DNA of 45,749 bases. Source: Bryobacteraceae bacterium (lineage in GTDB: Bacteria; Acidobacteriota; Terriglobia; Bryobacterales; Bryobacteraceae). The stretch covers positions 1 to 45,749 of the forward strand of contig JAICXK010000009.1 of NCBI GenBank assembly GCA_025980435.1, in the 5' to 3' direction. The first letter of the stretch is position 1. Every line of letters begins with the position of its first letter. This document shows, piece by piece, positions 26,526 to 35,271 of the stretch. Both the position numbers and the translations under genes were made by a program. The notes beneath the pieces were generated by a model. It worked only from the letters and a program-made list of their open reading frames with translations, was not told the DNA's origin and ran no database searches.

Positions 26526-28483
26526 TGATCCTCCGAGAAGTCGTATGCGGTGACGACTTGATGCACGCCGGAGAAGAGCAACATCACGGCGGGAATCGGA
26601 ATGTTCGTGCAGTCGGGCGCAGTTTCGCCATCGACTGTGATTGCGACACTGTCAACACGCGCCACTCCGGGCACGGAAAGCAGGCGCTGATACACACGCG
26701 AGAAAAATATTGTGCCGCCGAATGGCCAGCCCAGTCCGTCTTCGCCGCCGCGGAGCGGGTGGAAGTACTCGACCAGTGCGTCCTGCGCAGCTTCCGTAAC
26801 GGTGGCGAGATCCGCAAGCGGAGACACGGTCAAGTGGACTTCCGTATCTACTCGAACGTACGAGGGCGGGATGACGTACAGCTCTGTTGTGAGCAGCCGC
26901 CGTTGATTGAGATAAGCGCAGACGAGCCGGATGGTAGCTTCGCTCGGCAGCGGGTTGGGTTGATCATTGTCCGGTACAACGATCACCGTCACTACCCCCG
27001 GAATCTTCGTGCCGGGGAAACGCGGATGGTAGAGCGGCAATGCTTTCGCGCGGCGTACGTTGCCGGACTGGCGGGCCAGCTCTTCGAAATCTGAAACGGT
27101 GACGGCGCGGCCGTTTGAGCGCAGCACCGAAGGAGCGCGTTGCTTGGCGTCTTCGATCGATTGCTCGTCGGTGCCGCCCACAGCCGGCTGAAGATTTGCG
27201 ATCTTTCCGTCGTCAATGCCGATTACCGAGACGAGCGGAGTCTTGATCGCACCGGCCGCGACGTTGCCGTTTTTACCGCCACCCGAGCGATAGACCCGAG
27301 CAACCACATTCGAGCCGGCATTATCGACATTCGCGGTGGGGATCGCGCCATGGACGCCGTCGCCGAATCTGATCTCCCCGGTGGTGGCGTTCAGCACGTA
27401 AACCTGATCGTGCGCGCCGGAACTGAAAAAGTCATCGACGCGCTTCCAGACAGTGAAGCCGGTGCCCTCGTCTACTTCGAGCGAAAGCGAGTCTATCAGA
27501 ACGGGCGCGTGAACCAGGCGGAACGTCTGGTTCGGTTCACCGGTCGATCCGCCAAGGACTTCATCGCGCGATGTCTCGGCCTGAATAACCCCAACTGTGT
27601 TCGTGCGGAGCGCCAGAATACGCGGCACGCGATCGAAAGCCGCGCGCGTTAACCGTGCGCGGATCCAATAAAGGCTCGCGGCGACAGTGCCGGCCGTTGT
27701 CTTCGTCATCAGCCCGGCAGCCGGCGCTTTCAGATAAACATGTCCGGATTTAAGGAAGCCGTCCGTTTCGTCTTTGAGCAGCGTGAGCGTGCGCCAGGAC
27801 GAGCCGCTCCAATATTCCCAGGAGATCGTGGATGTTGTTAGCGGAAGGTTGAGGGCGCCTCCGCAACTGGTAAACGTGTCGGGCGACTGCTTTTCTTCGG
27901 CGAAGATGGCGATGTTGATCTCAACCTCGGGAAAGGTGTCATTCAGATCGAAGCCGATCATCAGCGCGCTGCCGTCGGCAGCAGCAGGTCCGAACGGCTC
28001 ATAGCCCTGGTTGCCCGCTTCATTGGTCGAAGTGAGATTGAAAAACGAATAGCCATCGAGCACCTGAACGGCGGCAAGAGTCGCTTTCAGGGCAACCAGT
28101 TCCCGCGTGGTCTCGAACACTATAGGCGGGTCGCCTCCGACGCTTTCGGTAGCAACCGGTGTACCGGCGGGAACCGAAACCCAGGTCTTCGGAGCGCTCG
28201 TCTTAACCGGAAACGTGACTTCGGCAATGGCGGGCTGCGCAGGCTGGAGTTCAATCCCGATCAGTTGCAGAAACTTGAGGTAGTTGAGTTCAGGGACAAG
28301 GCCGATGCGGTAAAGAAGAAGATCGGTCATCCAGGCGAACAGTTGCGCCAGGGTGATGCCGGGATCGGAATCGTTGAAGTCGGTCCATTCGGGGCTGTAG
28401 CGCGGGATGCGCGTGCGCACTTCCGCGAGGATGTCGTCGAAGCGCCGGTTATCGATAACGGGAAGGAAGCTTTCGATCGGCAT
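26522..28483 (-). CDS. baseplate J-like protein (Afp12 type)
   Basis: A 653-aa wedge protein of the contractile baseplate. Signs: the N-terminal LPVIDNRRFDDILAEVRTRI...YSPEWTDFNDSDPGITLAQL and AWMTDLLLYRIGLVPELNYL typical of putative baseplate assembly proteins, GEIRFGDGVHGAIPTANVDN in the middle, and GNVRRAKALPLYHPRFP...PGVVTVIVVPDN toward the C-terminus. Length fits eCIS gpJ homologues. In the assembled particle it would form the wedge around the hub with gp25. The gene starts 2 bp after the gp25 stop. Confidence 0.92.
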   Translation of the reverse strand: MPIESFLPVIDNRRFDDILAEVRTRIPRYSPEWTDFNDSDPGITLAQLFAWMTDLLLYRIGLVPELNYLKFLQLIGIELQPAQPAIAEVTFPVKTSAPKTWVSVPAGTPVATESVGGDPPIVFETTRELVALKATLAAVQVLDGYSFFNLTSTNEAGNQGYEPFGPAAADGSALMIGFDLNDTFPEVEINIAIFAEEKQSPDTFTSCGGALNLPLTTSTISWEYWSGSSWRTLTLLKDETDGFLKSGHVYLKAPAAGLMTKTTAGTVAASLYWIRARLTRAAFDRVPRILALRTNTVGVIQAETSRDEVLGGSTGEPNQTFRLVHAPVLIDSLSLEVDEGTGFTVWKRVDDFFSSGAHDQVYVLNATTGEIRFGDGVHGAIPTANVDNAGSNVVARVYRSGGGKNGNVAAGAIKTPLVSVIGIDDGKIANLQPAVGGTDEQSIEDAKQRAPSVLRSNGRAVTVSDFEELARQSGNVRRAKALPLYHPRFPGTKIPGVVTVIVVPDNDQPNPLPSEATIRLVCAYLNQRRLLTTELYVIPPSYVRVDTEVHLTVSPLADLATVTEAAQDALVEYFHPLRGGEDGLGWPFGGTIFFSRVYQRLLSVPGVARVDSVAITVDGETAPDCTNIPIPAVMLLFSGVHQVVTAYDFSEDQ

Positions 28484-28485
28484 CG

Positions 28486-28893
28486 CTAGTCTGCTTCCTT
28501 GATGTAAAACGGGTACACCAGATTGCCCGTGGCCTGATTCGCCCTGATCTGGTAAGCGACACGAATGAGCAGGAGGTTGGGCTGACCTTCGGCCGTGTCG
28601 ACATCGATCGAGAGCACGTCGATGCGGGGCTCATATGCTACGAGACCTTCCCGGACCGCGGCTTCGACAGAGGCAAGCGTCAATTCGTTGTTCGGCTCGA
28701 ATACGAGGTCGTGGATACCGCAGCCGAAATCCGGAAGCATGAGCCGCTCGCCTTTCGCGGTGCTCAGAATAAGGTAGATCGATTCTTCGACCCGCCGCTC
28801 GTAGGCAGCGCGCGCGAAGCCTCCGCCGGAAGCGATCTGCGGCGGGAACTTCCACCCGGACCCGAGAGTTGCGCGATTGAGTGTGCCGGCCAT
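28486..28893 (-). CDS. gp25-like baseplate wedge protein (GPW/gp25 family)
   Basis: A 135-aa protein with the gp25 core: ERRVEESIYLILSTAKGERL, MLPDFGCGIHDLVFEPNNEL and VREGLVAYEPRIDVLSIDV. gp25 proteins are sheath-initiating wedge subunits in phage T4, T6SS (TssE) and eCIS. Size is typical. It sits directly before gpJ, the normal order. ATG at 28893, 19 bp after the PAAR-like stop. Confidence 0.93.
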   Translation of the reverse strand: MAGTLNRATLGSGWKFPPQIASGGGFARAAYERRVEESIYLILSTAKGERLMLPDFGCGIHDLVFEPNNELTLASVEAAVREGLVAYEPRIDVLSIDVDTAEGQPNLLLIRVAYQIRANQATGNLVYPFYIKEAD

Positions 28894-28912
28894 GGTTTTC
28901 GTTCACGAGTCC

Positions 28913-29626
28913 CTAGCTCACCGTGATGACGGACTCCTGGACCGAGGACAGCCCGCGGCGGCTGACGCCGGTCATGTAGAAGTGATGGCGCCCCGTGCCG
29001 AGTGCGGTGAGGTATGCGGCGCTCAGCGTCAGAGTGACAACTAGTGTTGGAGTGTCCCATGCGCCGCCCGCAGGCACAACAACCGCGCCGGCCGGGTCGC
29101 CGTTTGTAAGGTCGGCATGGCTGGAACTCGGCGGTTCGCTCACGCGCGTGAGAACCCATTGCGACGGAAAGGCGCTGGTGAGCGTGAACGTCACGGGGAT
29201 TGCAGGCACCGGAGTTACGAGAACAAAAGCAGCCGTGGGCGGTGCGGCAACAACGACCGGTGCAACGGCGTCTGCGAGTTCAGAACTCAACGCGGCCGGT
29301 TCAGCACCATTCGCAATCGGAGTGGGCGTGCTGTTGTCGACCGTGTGATGATGCTCGGCAATAAGAAGCGGCAGTCCGGTGAGAGTCTGGTTGAAGTCGG
29401 TTTCGAGAATCGCGTTGGCGCCGGCGATTGTGCTCGCATTGAGCTTCATCGAGCGCAGCGTGTAGCCGACACAGGGAGGCAGAAAGGGACACGTGAGCGT
29501 GCCTGAGTCGCCTTCACGCAGTGCGATGCCGCCTTCAATGCTCCAGATAGGCATCGCCGGGATGCTGGTACCCGCGCCCCCATGTGGGCAAAAGACCGTC
29601 GCGTTTGTGGTCATGATCCTTGGCAT
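28913..29626 (-). CDS. PAAR-like spike-tip protein
   Basis: A 237-aa protein between the spike and gp25. The N-terminal ~100 residues have regularly placed possible metal ligands: C13 and H15 (ATVFCPHGG), C46, C52, and H92-H94 (AEHHHTVDNS), with Gly-rich turns (EGGIALREGDSGTLTCPF). This is consistent with a PAAR-type cone at the tip of the spike. A Pro/Ala-rich linker leads to a C-terminal beta-sandwich-like domain of ~100 residues (TFTLTSAFPSQWVLTRV, GRHHFYMTGVSRRG). Start ATG 29626; ATG 29614 (MTTNATVF) is equally possible. Sequence match to classic PAAR is loose, so the call leans on position. Confidence 0.6.
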   Translation of the reverse strand: MPRIMTTNATVFCPHGGAGTSIPAMPIWSIEGGIALREGDSGTLTCPFLPPCVGYTLRSMKLNASTIAGANAILETDFNQTLTGLPLLIAEHHHTVDNSTPTPIANGAEPAALSSELADAVAPVVVAAPPTAAFVLVTPVPAIPVTFTLTSAFPSQWVLTRVSEPPSSSHADLTNGDPAGAVVVPAGGAWDTPTLVVTLTLSAAYLTALGTGRHHFYMTGVSRRGLSSVQESVITVS

Positions 29627-29632
29627 ATGCGT

Positions 29633-30100
29633 TTACGTGATTTGGACTTGGCCGGCCTTTAGCGCCAGGATGCGCCCGCCTCCATGCAATTCGATCGATT
29701 GCTGAGTGTCGTCGATGACAACGGTTTGACCGCTGCTCGATTGGATCTCGATCTTTTCGCCGCCGGGATTGTCGTCGAGAGTGATCCGGTGACCGCTGAC
29801 GGTTACGATCACGCGCCGATTGCGGTCGGATTCCGGAGGAACATCGGCGCCGTTCCAAAGAAAACCGACAACGAACGGATGATCGAAGTCGCCCTGCTCA
29901 AACGCAACAAGCACTTCGTCGCCTGCTTCGGGCGAAAAGAACAGGCCGCGCGAGGCGCCGGCCATCGGGGCGGCAATCGGGGCCCAGGCGCTCTGCGGCG
30001 AGCCTGGCAGCCACGGAAACTCGAGCAGGATGCGGCCTTCGCCGAGCGGGTCCGCGGTATTAATGACCAGCCCAATTACGACGCCCGGTTGGACGGTCAT
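29633..30100 (-). CDS. gpV/gp5-like spike protein (OB-fold plus beta-helix)
   Basis: A 155-aa baseplate assembly protein V homologue. Residues ~5-95 form the OB-fold seen in VgrG/gp5 (VVIGLVINTADPLGEGRILL, AWAPIAAPMAGASRGLFFSP, GDEVLVAFEQGDFDHPFVVG, FLWNG). The remainder has short alternating strands (HRITLDDNPGGEKIEIQSSS, VVIDDTQQSIELHGGGRI) of the trimeric spike beta-helix. Together with the preceding gpD-like hub it makes the split equivalent of VgrG. Its ATG overlaps the hub stop (ATGA) behind GGAGGG. Confidence 0.92.
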   Translation of the reverse strand: MTVQPGVVIGLVINTADPLGEGRILLEFPWLPGSPQSAWAPIAAPMAGASRGLFFSPEAGDEVLVAFEQGDFDHPFVVGFLWNGADVPPESDRNRRVIVTVSGHRITLDDNPGGEKIEIQSSSGQTVVIDDTQQSIELHGGGRILALKAGQVQIT

Positions 30101-31320
30101 CGTACCCTCCCCGGATCATCGCGTTGCGCCTTGAATTTCGTCGTGTAGCCGTTGTCGTTAATCGTGTGTTCGGTTTCGGTGATGAAGTAAAGGCCGCTGA
30201 ACCGCGCGCCGACTTTCAGAATCTCGACGTGGAGTCCGGCGCGAAGGTCAGGTAGTCCAATGGTCGTGCCTTCGCACTTCACGAACTCATGCTGTGCGTT
30301 ATTGAGAATTGCGAGAGCGCGCTCATGAGCCTCACGGGAGGTGAATACGGGCTCGGTAACAACGATCTCCTCGCGCGGGTCACACTGCTGCATCAGGCGA
30401 TGAATGTCGCGATTGCAGCGGATACGCGCATCGTCCAGCGTCACGCGCTCCACGATGGGCTTCTTTGTGCGGCGGTTCCAACCGTTCACTGTCACCGAAG
30501 CCACCTGTGTGGCGTTCGTCATCTTCGGTTTGAATTCGATGAGCGAGCGGCCCCAGTGAAGCTGAAACGTCACGTCCCGGAGAGCAGGGTTATTGCTGTC
30601 GGGCGGCCCAAAATAGAGACTGCCCGGTGTTTTGCCGGAAGGATCCGGACGGAGCACGACAACATAGCTGCGCCGGCGGGCCCGGGTCAGCAGGAAGTCG
30701 ATATCGTACTGGTTATTTTCGGCGACGTAGTCGATTGGAACTTCGGCGTTGCGTGCGTTCTCATCGATCTTGATGGGCACGGGAAAACGCGGGCCGCCGC
30801 GCGGGTCGCGCAACGTGTTGAGATTCAGCGCAATGTCGCTGTCGCGCAACCCGGGCCATGCGTAGGTGTACTGGCGGGTCCGAAGCTTGTGAAGAATGTT
30901 GAGGCCGCTGACATTCAGGACAGGCGGCGTGGAGGCGCTGAACACCGGACTGATGCTGGTGAAGTTGCCCTTCAGCATCGAAGTGAGTTCACCCACGTAG
31001 CCCATGCGGATCTCGACTTCTTTGCCGCAGGGGGCGAATAGCTGGTAAAGGGCGGCGTCGGTACCGGCCGGCGGATTCGCCTGCGTGAGTTCGGCCATCG
31101 TCTCCTGGCCGACATACTTGAAGCGATTGCGGTCGGCGTCCCAATTATTGATGGCGAGGTCGAAGCCGTCGATCTGCTTGATGTAGTCGTGATAGGTGAT
31201 GCTGGTGACGTCGCGCAGCACATTTCTCGGCAGCCCCACACCGGCGATACGTACTTCGAAACGAGGCGTATAAAACGCCTCTTGAATTTGTGATTCTTGT
31301 CCTAGAGTCACTACGCCCAT
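30097..31320 (-). CDS. gpD-like baseplate hub protein (phage late control D family)
   Basis: A 407-aa protein matching the VgrG N-terminal/gp27-like hub: FYTPRFEVRIAGVGLPRNVL, DVTSITYHDYIKQIDGFDLA, a GKEVEIRMGYVGELTSMLKG segment and, near the end, GLYFITETEHTINDNGYTTK, typical of eCIS late-control-D proteins. It would form the hub that links tube and spike. Start ATG at 31320, three bases after the LysM gene; it overlaps the spike gene by 4 bp. Confidence 0.92.
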   Translation of the reverse strand: MGVVTLGQESQIQEAFYTPRFEVRIAGVGLPRNVLRDVTSITYHDYIKQIDGFDLAINNWDADRNRFKYVGQETMAELTQANPPAGTDAALYQLFAPCGKEVEIRMGYVGELTSMLKGNFTSISPVFSASTPPVLNVSGLNILHKLRTRQYTYAWPGLRDSDIALNLNTLRDPRGGPRFPVPIKIDENARNAEVPIDYVAENNQYDIDFLLTRARRRSYVVVLRPDPSGKTPGSLYFGPPDSNNPALRDVTFQLHWGRSLIEFKPKMTNATQVASVTVNGWNRRTKKPIVERVTLDDARIRCNRDIHRLMQQCDPREEIVVTEPVFTSREAHERALAILNNAQHEFVKCEGTTIGLPDLRAGLHVEILKVGARFSGLYFITETEHTINDNGYTTKFKAQRDDPGRVR

Positions 31321-31323
31321 ACG

Positions 31324-32022
31324 TCAGTCCAATGGCGGAAGCGTCAGAAACGTTCCAGCTTGAAGACGGCGCGGATCTTCGATGCCGTTCGCCCCGGCGA
31401 TGACGCGCCAGTCTCCCGGCCGCCGGTAGTGGTCGCCCGCTACGGAAGAGAGAGTCTCGTCGCTGCGCAGAACGCGGACCTGAGTCTTGTCCGGAGAATT
31501 TAGTCCCAATTGGTTGAGCTGTTGCGTCAGCGGCTTGTATTCGCGAAGCTTGAGCACTGCCGTGGCGCGGAGCGGGACGCCTCTCGGGCTGAAAAGCGTG
31601 TACTTGTGGACGACCTGTTCCACCAGGCAGCGGAAACCGTGTCGCGCCTGGTTGCCGGCCTGAAGCGGCATGTCATGGCCAGGGAATCCGCGGCCCCATT
31701 TGAACTCGCAGACCGGGGGCGCGTGGGAGTCCGGATCAATCTTGGTCAAGGCATAGACCTGGTCGATCAGCGTCGTCACCGCCTTTACTCTGAGCTTGTT
31801 GCCCATTCCGGAGTCGGTTGTATCGAAGAACAGCGTTACGGAAAGGGTTTCGTTCTGACCCCGAATAAACTGCAGGAGCGGCGAATCGAGGCCCGGAATC
31901 GTGATCTCGGCAATATGCACGCTGCGGGTAAACTCGAGTTCGGACGGATTGTACTGGAAATCGATGCGCTGCGGCTTTCGACGCCACGCAACATCGATGT
32001 GACCTTTGAGCGGCGCGGCCAT
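31324..32022 (-). CDS. LysM-domain baseplate protein (Afp7 type)
   Basis: A 232-aa protein. The first ~180 residues match the eCIS 'tube-baseplate adaptor' family (RIDFQYNPSELEFTRSVHIA, GQNETLSVTLFFDTTDSGMG, LVEQVVHKYTLFSPRGVPLR). The C-terminal ~50 residues are a LysM-like domain (VRVLRSDETLSSVAGDHYR, WRVIAGANGIEDPRRLQAGT). The chosen start is ATG 32022 with GGGAGG upstream; an upstream in-frame extension to 32172 lies within the small gene before it and is not protein-like. Confidence 0.9.
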   Translation of the reverse strand: MAAPLKGHIDVAWRRKPQRIDFQYNPSELEFTRSVHIAEITIPGLDSPLLQFIRGQNETLSVTLFFDTTDSGMGNKLRVKAVTTLIDQVYALTKIDPDSHAPPVCEFKWGRGFPGHDMPLQAGNQARHGFRCLVEQVVHKYTLFSPRGVPLRATAVLKLREYKPLTQQLNQLGLNSPDKTQVRVLRSDETLSSVAGDHYRRPGDWRVIAGANGIEDPRRLQAGTFLTLPPLD

Positions 32023-32023
32023 G

Positions 32024-32209
32024 TTACGCCTCCCGCTCCTGTGCGTCGCGAATGCCGGTGCCGACGCGGCGCTCTTCCTCGAGATCCTTTTCGCGTGACT
32101 TCCGTGCGTCGAGGATGGCGATAACGGCCCGCGCAATTGACTCGGCTTGCGGCGCGGCTCTATCCATGACACGAACAGAGCTCGCTATTTCTCCGATTTC
32201 GACGTCCAT
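32024..32209 (-). CDS. small eCIS protein, DUF5908-like
   Basis: A 61-aa acidic and basic mixed protein (MDVEIGEIASSVRVMD..., ending RRVGTGIRDAQEREA). Very short proteins beginning M-x-V-E-I-x-E sit at this place, between the tube and LysM genes, in many eCIS loci and are annotated DUF5908. The helix ESIARAVIAILDARKSREKD is amphipathic. Its ATG shares one base with the tube stop codon, and its stop is one base before the LysM start, so translation is coupled on both sides. Role unknown. Confidence 0.65.
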   Translation of the reverse strand: MDVEIGEIASSVRVMDRAAPQAESIARAVIAILDARKSREKDLEEERRVGTGIRDAQEREA

Positions 32210-32781
32210 TACGTAAGAATTCCTCCTCCTACAAGTTGGCTCGCCACGAGCCCTGCGCCGGCCGCTCCGAGTCCGACGAACGGAACCTGGTAGATGCCTT
32301 CGTGCGTAATGGTCATCTGCTCGATCGCCACTGAGCTTTGCTGCGCGTTCATCGTGGGTCCGGTGTACTTCGCTGGCAAGCCGCGGCGGAAGTACCAGAT
32401 ATTGTTTGGGACATGAAGATCGCTGAGAAGGATGACAAGGCCATCGCGGCGCTTACCCTTCCCTTCGACAAAGCTGTAGCTCCAGTCCCACAGCGAAGTC
32501 AGAGCGCCGACTCCTTTTTTAAGCGTGATCTGGCCCCACTCGCTGCGCGTCGGGAAATGAAGGACCTCGCTGTTGCGTCCGCCCTCCCGGACGTCCTCCA
32601 TGGTGAGTGAAAGGTCCAGGCCGCTGCATTCTTGAAAGCCGCCTATCGCAAGGTCGCCGACGGCGGAAAAGATGATCGACTTCGCGAGCGCCCCGCCGCT
32701 GGACGTATCGAGCAGGCTGACGACGAAGTTGTAGCCCATGGTGGGCATGGGCGAAAAACCAGCGAGCCGAAGCAGTCCCAT
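32209..32781 (-). CDS. tail tube protein, second copy (Afp5 type)
   Basis: A 190-aa phage-tail-tube homologue: MGYNFVVSLLDTSSGGALAK, GGFQECSGLDLSLTMEDVRE, LHFPTRSEWGQITLKKGVGA, LTSLWDWSYSFVEGKGKRRD, then the C-terminal IEQMTITHEGIYQVP typical of the tube family. It carries an additional hydrophobic C-terminal tail (GLGAAGAGLVASQLVGGGIL). Such a second tube variant usually forms the layer next to the baseplate. An alternative start is the internal ATG of MPTMGYNF. Confidence 0.88.
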   Translation of the reverse strand: MGLLRLAGFSPMPTMGYNFVVSLLDTSSGGALAKSIIFSAVGDLAIGGFQECSGLDLSLTMEDVREGGRNSEVLHFPTRSEWGQITLKKGVGALTSLWDWSYSFVEGKGKRRDGLVILLSDLHVPNNIWYFRRGLPAKYTGPTMNAQQSSVAIEQMTITHEGIYQVPFVGLGAAGAGLVASQLVGGGILT

Positions 32782-34776
32782 CTACGCGCCTCCTGTTCGC
32801 TCGCTGACTTCCTGGACTTCGAACTCGTTGCCGGAGCGGCCGACTCGAAGCACGATGAACTCAAACGGTTGGGAGGGAGCGACGCCAACCAGGCAAAGCA
32901 GCCGGCCGTTATCGCGCTCCCGAGGCGGGTTGGTCTCGCTATCGCACTTAACAAAGAACGCTTCGGTTATGCTTTCGCCAACAAGCGCGCCGGCTTGCCA
33001 GATCGCGATGAGAAAGCTTGCGATCGCCAGCCGGATCTTGGCCCAGGTGAGTTCGTCATTGGGCTCGAAAGCGGCCCATTGCAGCGAGATATAGAGCGCA
33101 CGCTCGATCATGATGAGCAGCCGCCGGACATTGACGAAGCGCCAGTCGGTGTCACTCGATACCGTGCGCGCACCCTGAATGCGGATATGCCGTCCGGGAG
33201 CGCTGCGAATTACATTGATGCCGGCGGTATTGAACAGACCGTGGAGTTCGTTGCCCACGGGCGAAGTGACATCCTGCACCCATTCGAGCGGGCTGTTAGC
33301 GGGCGCCTTGTGCACGCCCGTCTCCAGATCGGAGCGGGCATATTGGCCGGCGGCGTGACCGCCTGACGGAATGTCCCGCACGGCTCCGGCATCTTGTCGA
33401 AGCGGATCGACGACGCGCACCCATGGATAATAGAGCGCGGCGTATTTCGAATCGAAGCGCTGACGCCACGCCTCGGCCGCGGCGGGGCCTGTTGTCGGGT
33501 CCGTCACCGTGTTGTACGGCGTTTCAAGGATTGCAATGCGGCTCGCGAGCAGTTCGCACTGGCTGATCATCGCGGCTTGCGCCCGATACACGTCGCTGTC
33601 GGAGAAGACCGGCGGAAGTTCAAACGATGTCTCAACCGTGACGAGCGGCGGCTGGGGAGGATCGAGACATGGGTCGGGCGTGCAGCGGATAGGCGGCGCC
33701 GTCTCGGGCGGTGGAATTGGATGAATGTGAATGTCGGGGATCGCGATGATGCTGATCTCGTCGATTGAGCCCAACGTCTCCAGACCCCGGAACTTCAACG
33801 CGCGAACGAAGTCGTCTTCGCTCGGATCGATGGGCGCGCCGATGAAGTCATCCACAGTGAGAAGGGCAAGTCCGTCGGCGCCGCCGGTCAAACGGAATGA
33901 GTCGCCGGGCAGAACAAGCGCCTCTACCTGGTTGTCCCGCGGCCTCAGCTCGACAAACACGACGGGCGCCGGAGCGGGCGGCAGGATATTGCGGACTGCG
34001 GGATCCGTCGGATCGATCGGCGGAGCGAACACGCGCGGGCCGTACAGGTCGTTCTCGCGGATCAGCGATAGTCCTTGGCGGATCATCACGAGTTGGCCGG
34101 TCTGGAAGACAGCAAGCGCGTACTCGACGCTTTCAATCAGCAGCGGCAGATCCGGGTTGATGCCTGTGAGCGGAGCATCGTATAAGAGCCGCGACTCCGG
34201 ATCGGGATGCATCCAGTAGATTCGGCCCGCGGGTGCGTCGACCAGCGAAATGACACGGTTCGCGACCGCTACGCCATCTTGCCAAGTGCGGATCTGAGTG
34301 GCGCGTGAGAATCCGGCAACGGTAGCGACTTGCGCCGAGACAGCATCGAATTTCCTGGGCATGACCAGGCATTGCGCGCGGTTCGTTTCTGTGAACCGGA
34401 GGCTGAGATTGTTTCCCCACACGCCAGGGCTCGATGCATCGATTCGCCATACGTCGCGGAAGGAATTGCTCAGGATCGCGGAGGCGCTGGCGCAGCCGCC
34501 TAGAGGGTCGCGAGAGGCTACGCGGGTCACCCAGCACCGGCGGCCGCCGTTCTCAAAAAAGCCGCGCACCGCATACGCCAGGTAGCCGATTCCCGTGAAG
34601 CCGCCAAACTGAGCTTCAAACTGGCGATAGCTTTCGATTGGAATCGGAAAATCGACGGGACCGCGCTGCGCGAGGCCCACAAAGCCAGTGATGTCCGTGC
34701 GGAGCGGATCGATCGCCGGCGCTTGGGCATCCGCCCGCTCGTAGTAGACACCGGGTTGTTGATAGGCCAGAAGCAT
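32782..34776 (-). CDS. contractile tail sheath protein, second copy
   Basis: A 664-aa sheath subunit. N-terminal QQPGVYYERADAQ, TGFVGLAQRGPVDFPIPIES and AVRGFFENGGRRCWVTRV; the strand WRIDASSPGVWGNNLSLRF at about residue 120; and the conserved C-terminal half (YAALYYPWVRVVDPL, HAAGQYARSDLETGVHKAPA, DWRFVNVRRLLIMIERALYI, SLQWAAFEPNDELTWAKIRL, GRLLCLVGVAPSQPFEFIVL). It is longer than typical eCIS sheaths, mainly through an extra domain in the middle with several Pro-rich loops (HIHPIPPPETAPPIRCTPDP). ATG at 34776 is used; an in-frame TTG two codons earlier is possible. No clear ribosome site is seen. Confidence 0.9.
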   Translation of the reverse strand: MLLAYQQPGVYYERADAQAPAIDPLRTDITGFVGLAQRGPVDFPIPIESYRQFEAQFGGFTGIGYLAYAVRGFFENGGRRCWVTRVASRDPLGGCASASAILSNSFRDVWRIDASSPGVWGNNLSLRFTETNRAQCLVMPRKFDAVSAQVATVAGFSRATQIRTWQDGVAVANRVISLVDAPAGRIYWMHPDPESRLLYDAPLTGINPDLPLLIESVEYALAVFQTGQLVMIRQGLSLIRENDLYGPRVFAPPIDPTDPAVRNILPPAPAPVVFVELRPRDNQVEALVLPGDSFRLTGGADGLALLTVDDFIGAPIDPSEDDFVRALKFRGLETLGSIDEISIIAIPDIHIHPIPPPETAPPIRCTPDPCLDPPQPPLVTVETSFELPPVFSDSDVYRAQAAMISQCELLASRIAILETPYNTVTDPTTGPAAAEAWRQRFDSKYAALYYPWVRVVDPLRQDAGAVRDIPSGGHAAGQYARSDLETGVHKAPANSPLEWVQDVTSPVGNELHGLFNTAGINVIRSAPGRHIRIQGARTVSSDTDWRFVNVRRLLIMIERALYISLQWAAFEPNDELTWAKIRLAIASFLIAIWQAGALVGESITEAFFVKCDSETNPPRERDNGRLLCLVGVAPSQPFEFIVLRVGRSGNEFEVQEVSERTGGA

Positions 34777-34827
34777 GGTCAAAACGATTGGAAATCGGAT
34801 GAACGAGTTCTTAATGCTCTCCTCTGA

Positions 34828-35259
34828 TTACGCGAGCGCGACACCTTCGTGGACCAGTTCCACTGTCTCGATGGCGACCTCGTTGGTGGTGGCGTTGAAG
34901 TTGGGACCATCGATCTTCTTAATCCAGGCGTTAGTGAAGTCCCACCGCAGGACGTCCACGTGGGACTCGTTCTGAAGGATGATTGAGCCGTTGCGCGTGT
35001 CGGAAATCCCGTTCGCGATGTTGCGATACCAGTCCCACAGCTCGCGGTTTGTGGTGTAGCCGCGCTTCAAAATAATGTTGGGGAACTGGTGAAGACCCGG
35101 CCCCTTGCGCGTGGAACGAACCATATCAGAACCATCGCGGTATTCGACTACGGCGGAGTCGCCGGATAACCCTGTTACTTCGCGGAAGGCGCCCACGGTG
35201 AGCCCGTCGATCTCTACTCGAAAGTTGAATGAAAGAAACGGCATTGTGGGAGTAGACAT
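34828..35259 (-). CDS. tail tube protein, first copy (Afp1 type)
   Basis: A 143-aa inner-tube subunit: FLSFNFRVEIDGLTVGAFRE, TGLSGDSAVVEYRDGSD, GLHQFPNIILKRGYTTNREL, WDWYRNIANGI and the C-terminal NEVAIETVELVHEGVALA are the standard eCIS/T6SS-Hcp-like tube pattern. Size is normal. It is the more canonical of the two tube proteins and should build the tube lumen through which cargo passes. ATG at 35259 with AAAGGAG upstream. Confidence 0.94.
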   Translation of the reverse strand: MSTPTMPFLSFNFRVEIDGLTVGAFREVTGLSGDSAVVEYRDGSDMVRSTRKGPGLHQFPNIILKRGYTTNRELWDWYRNIANGISDTRNGSIILQNESHVDVLRWDFTNAWIKKIDGPNFNATTNEVAIETVELVHEGVALA

Positions 35260-35271
35260 GGCATTTCTCCT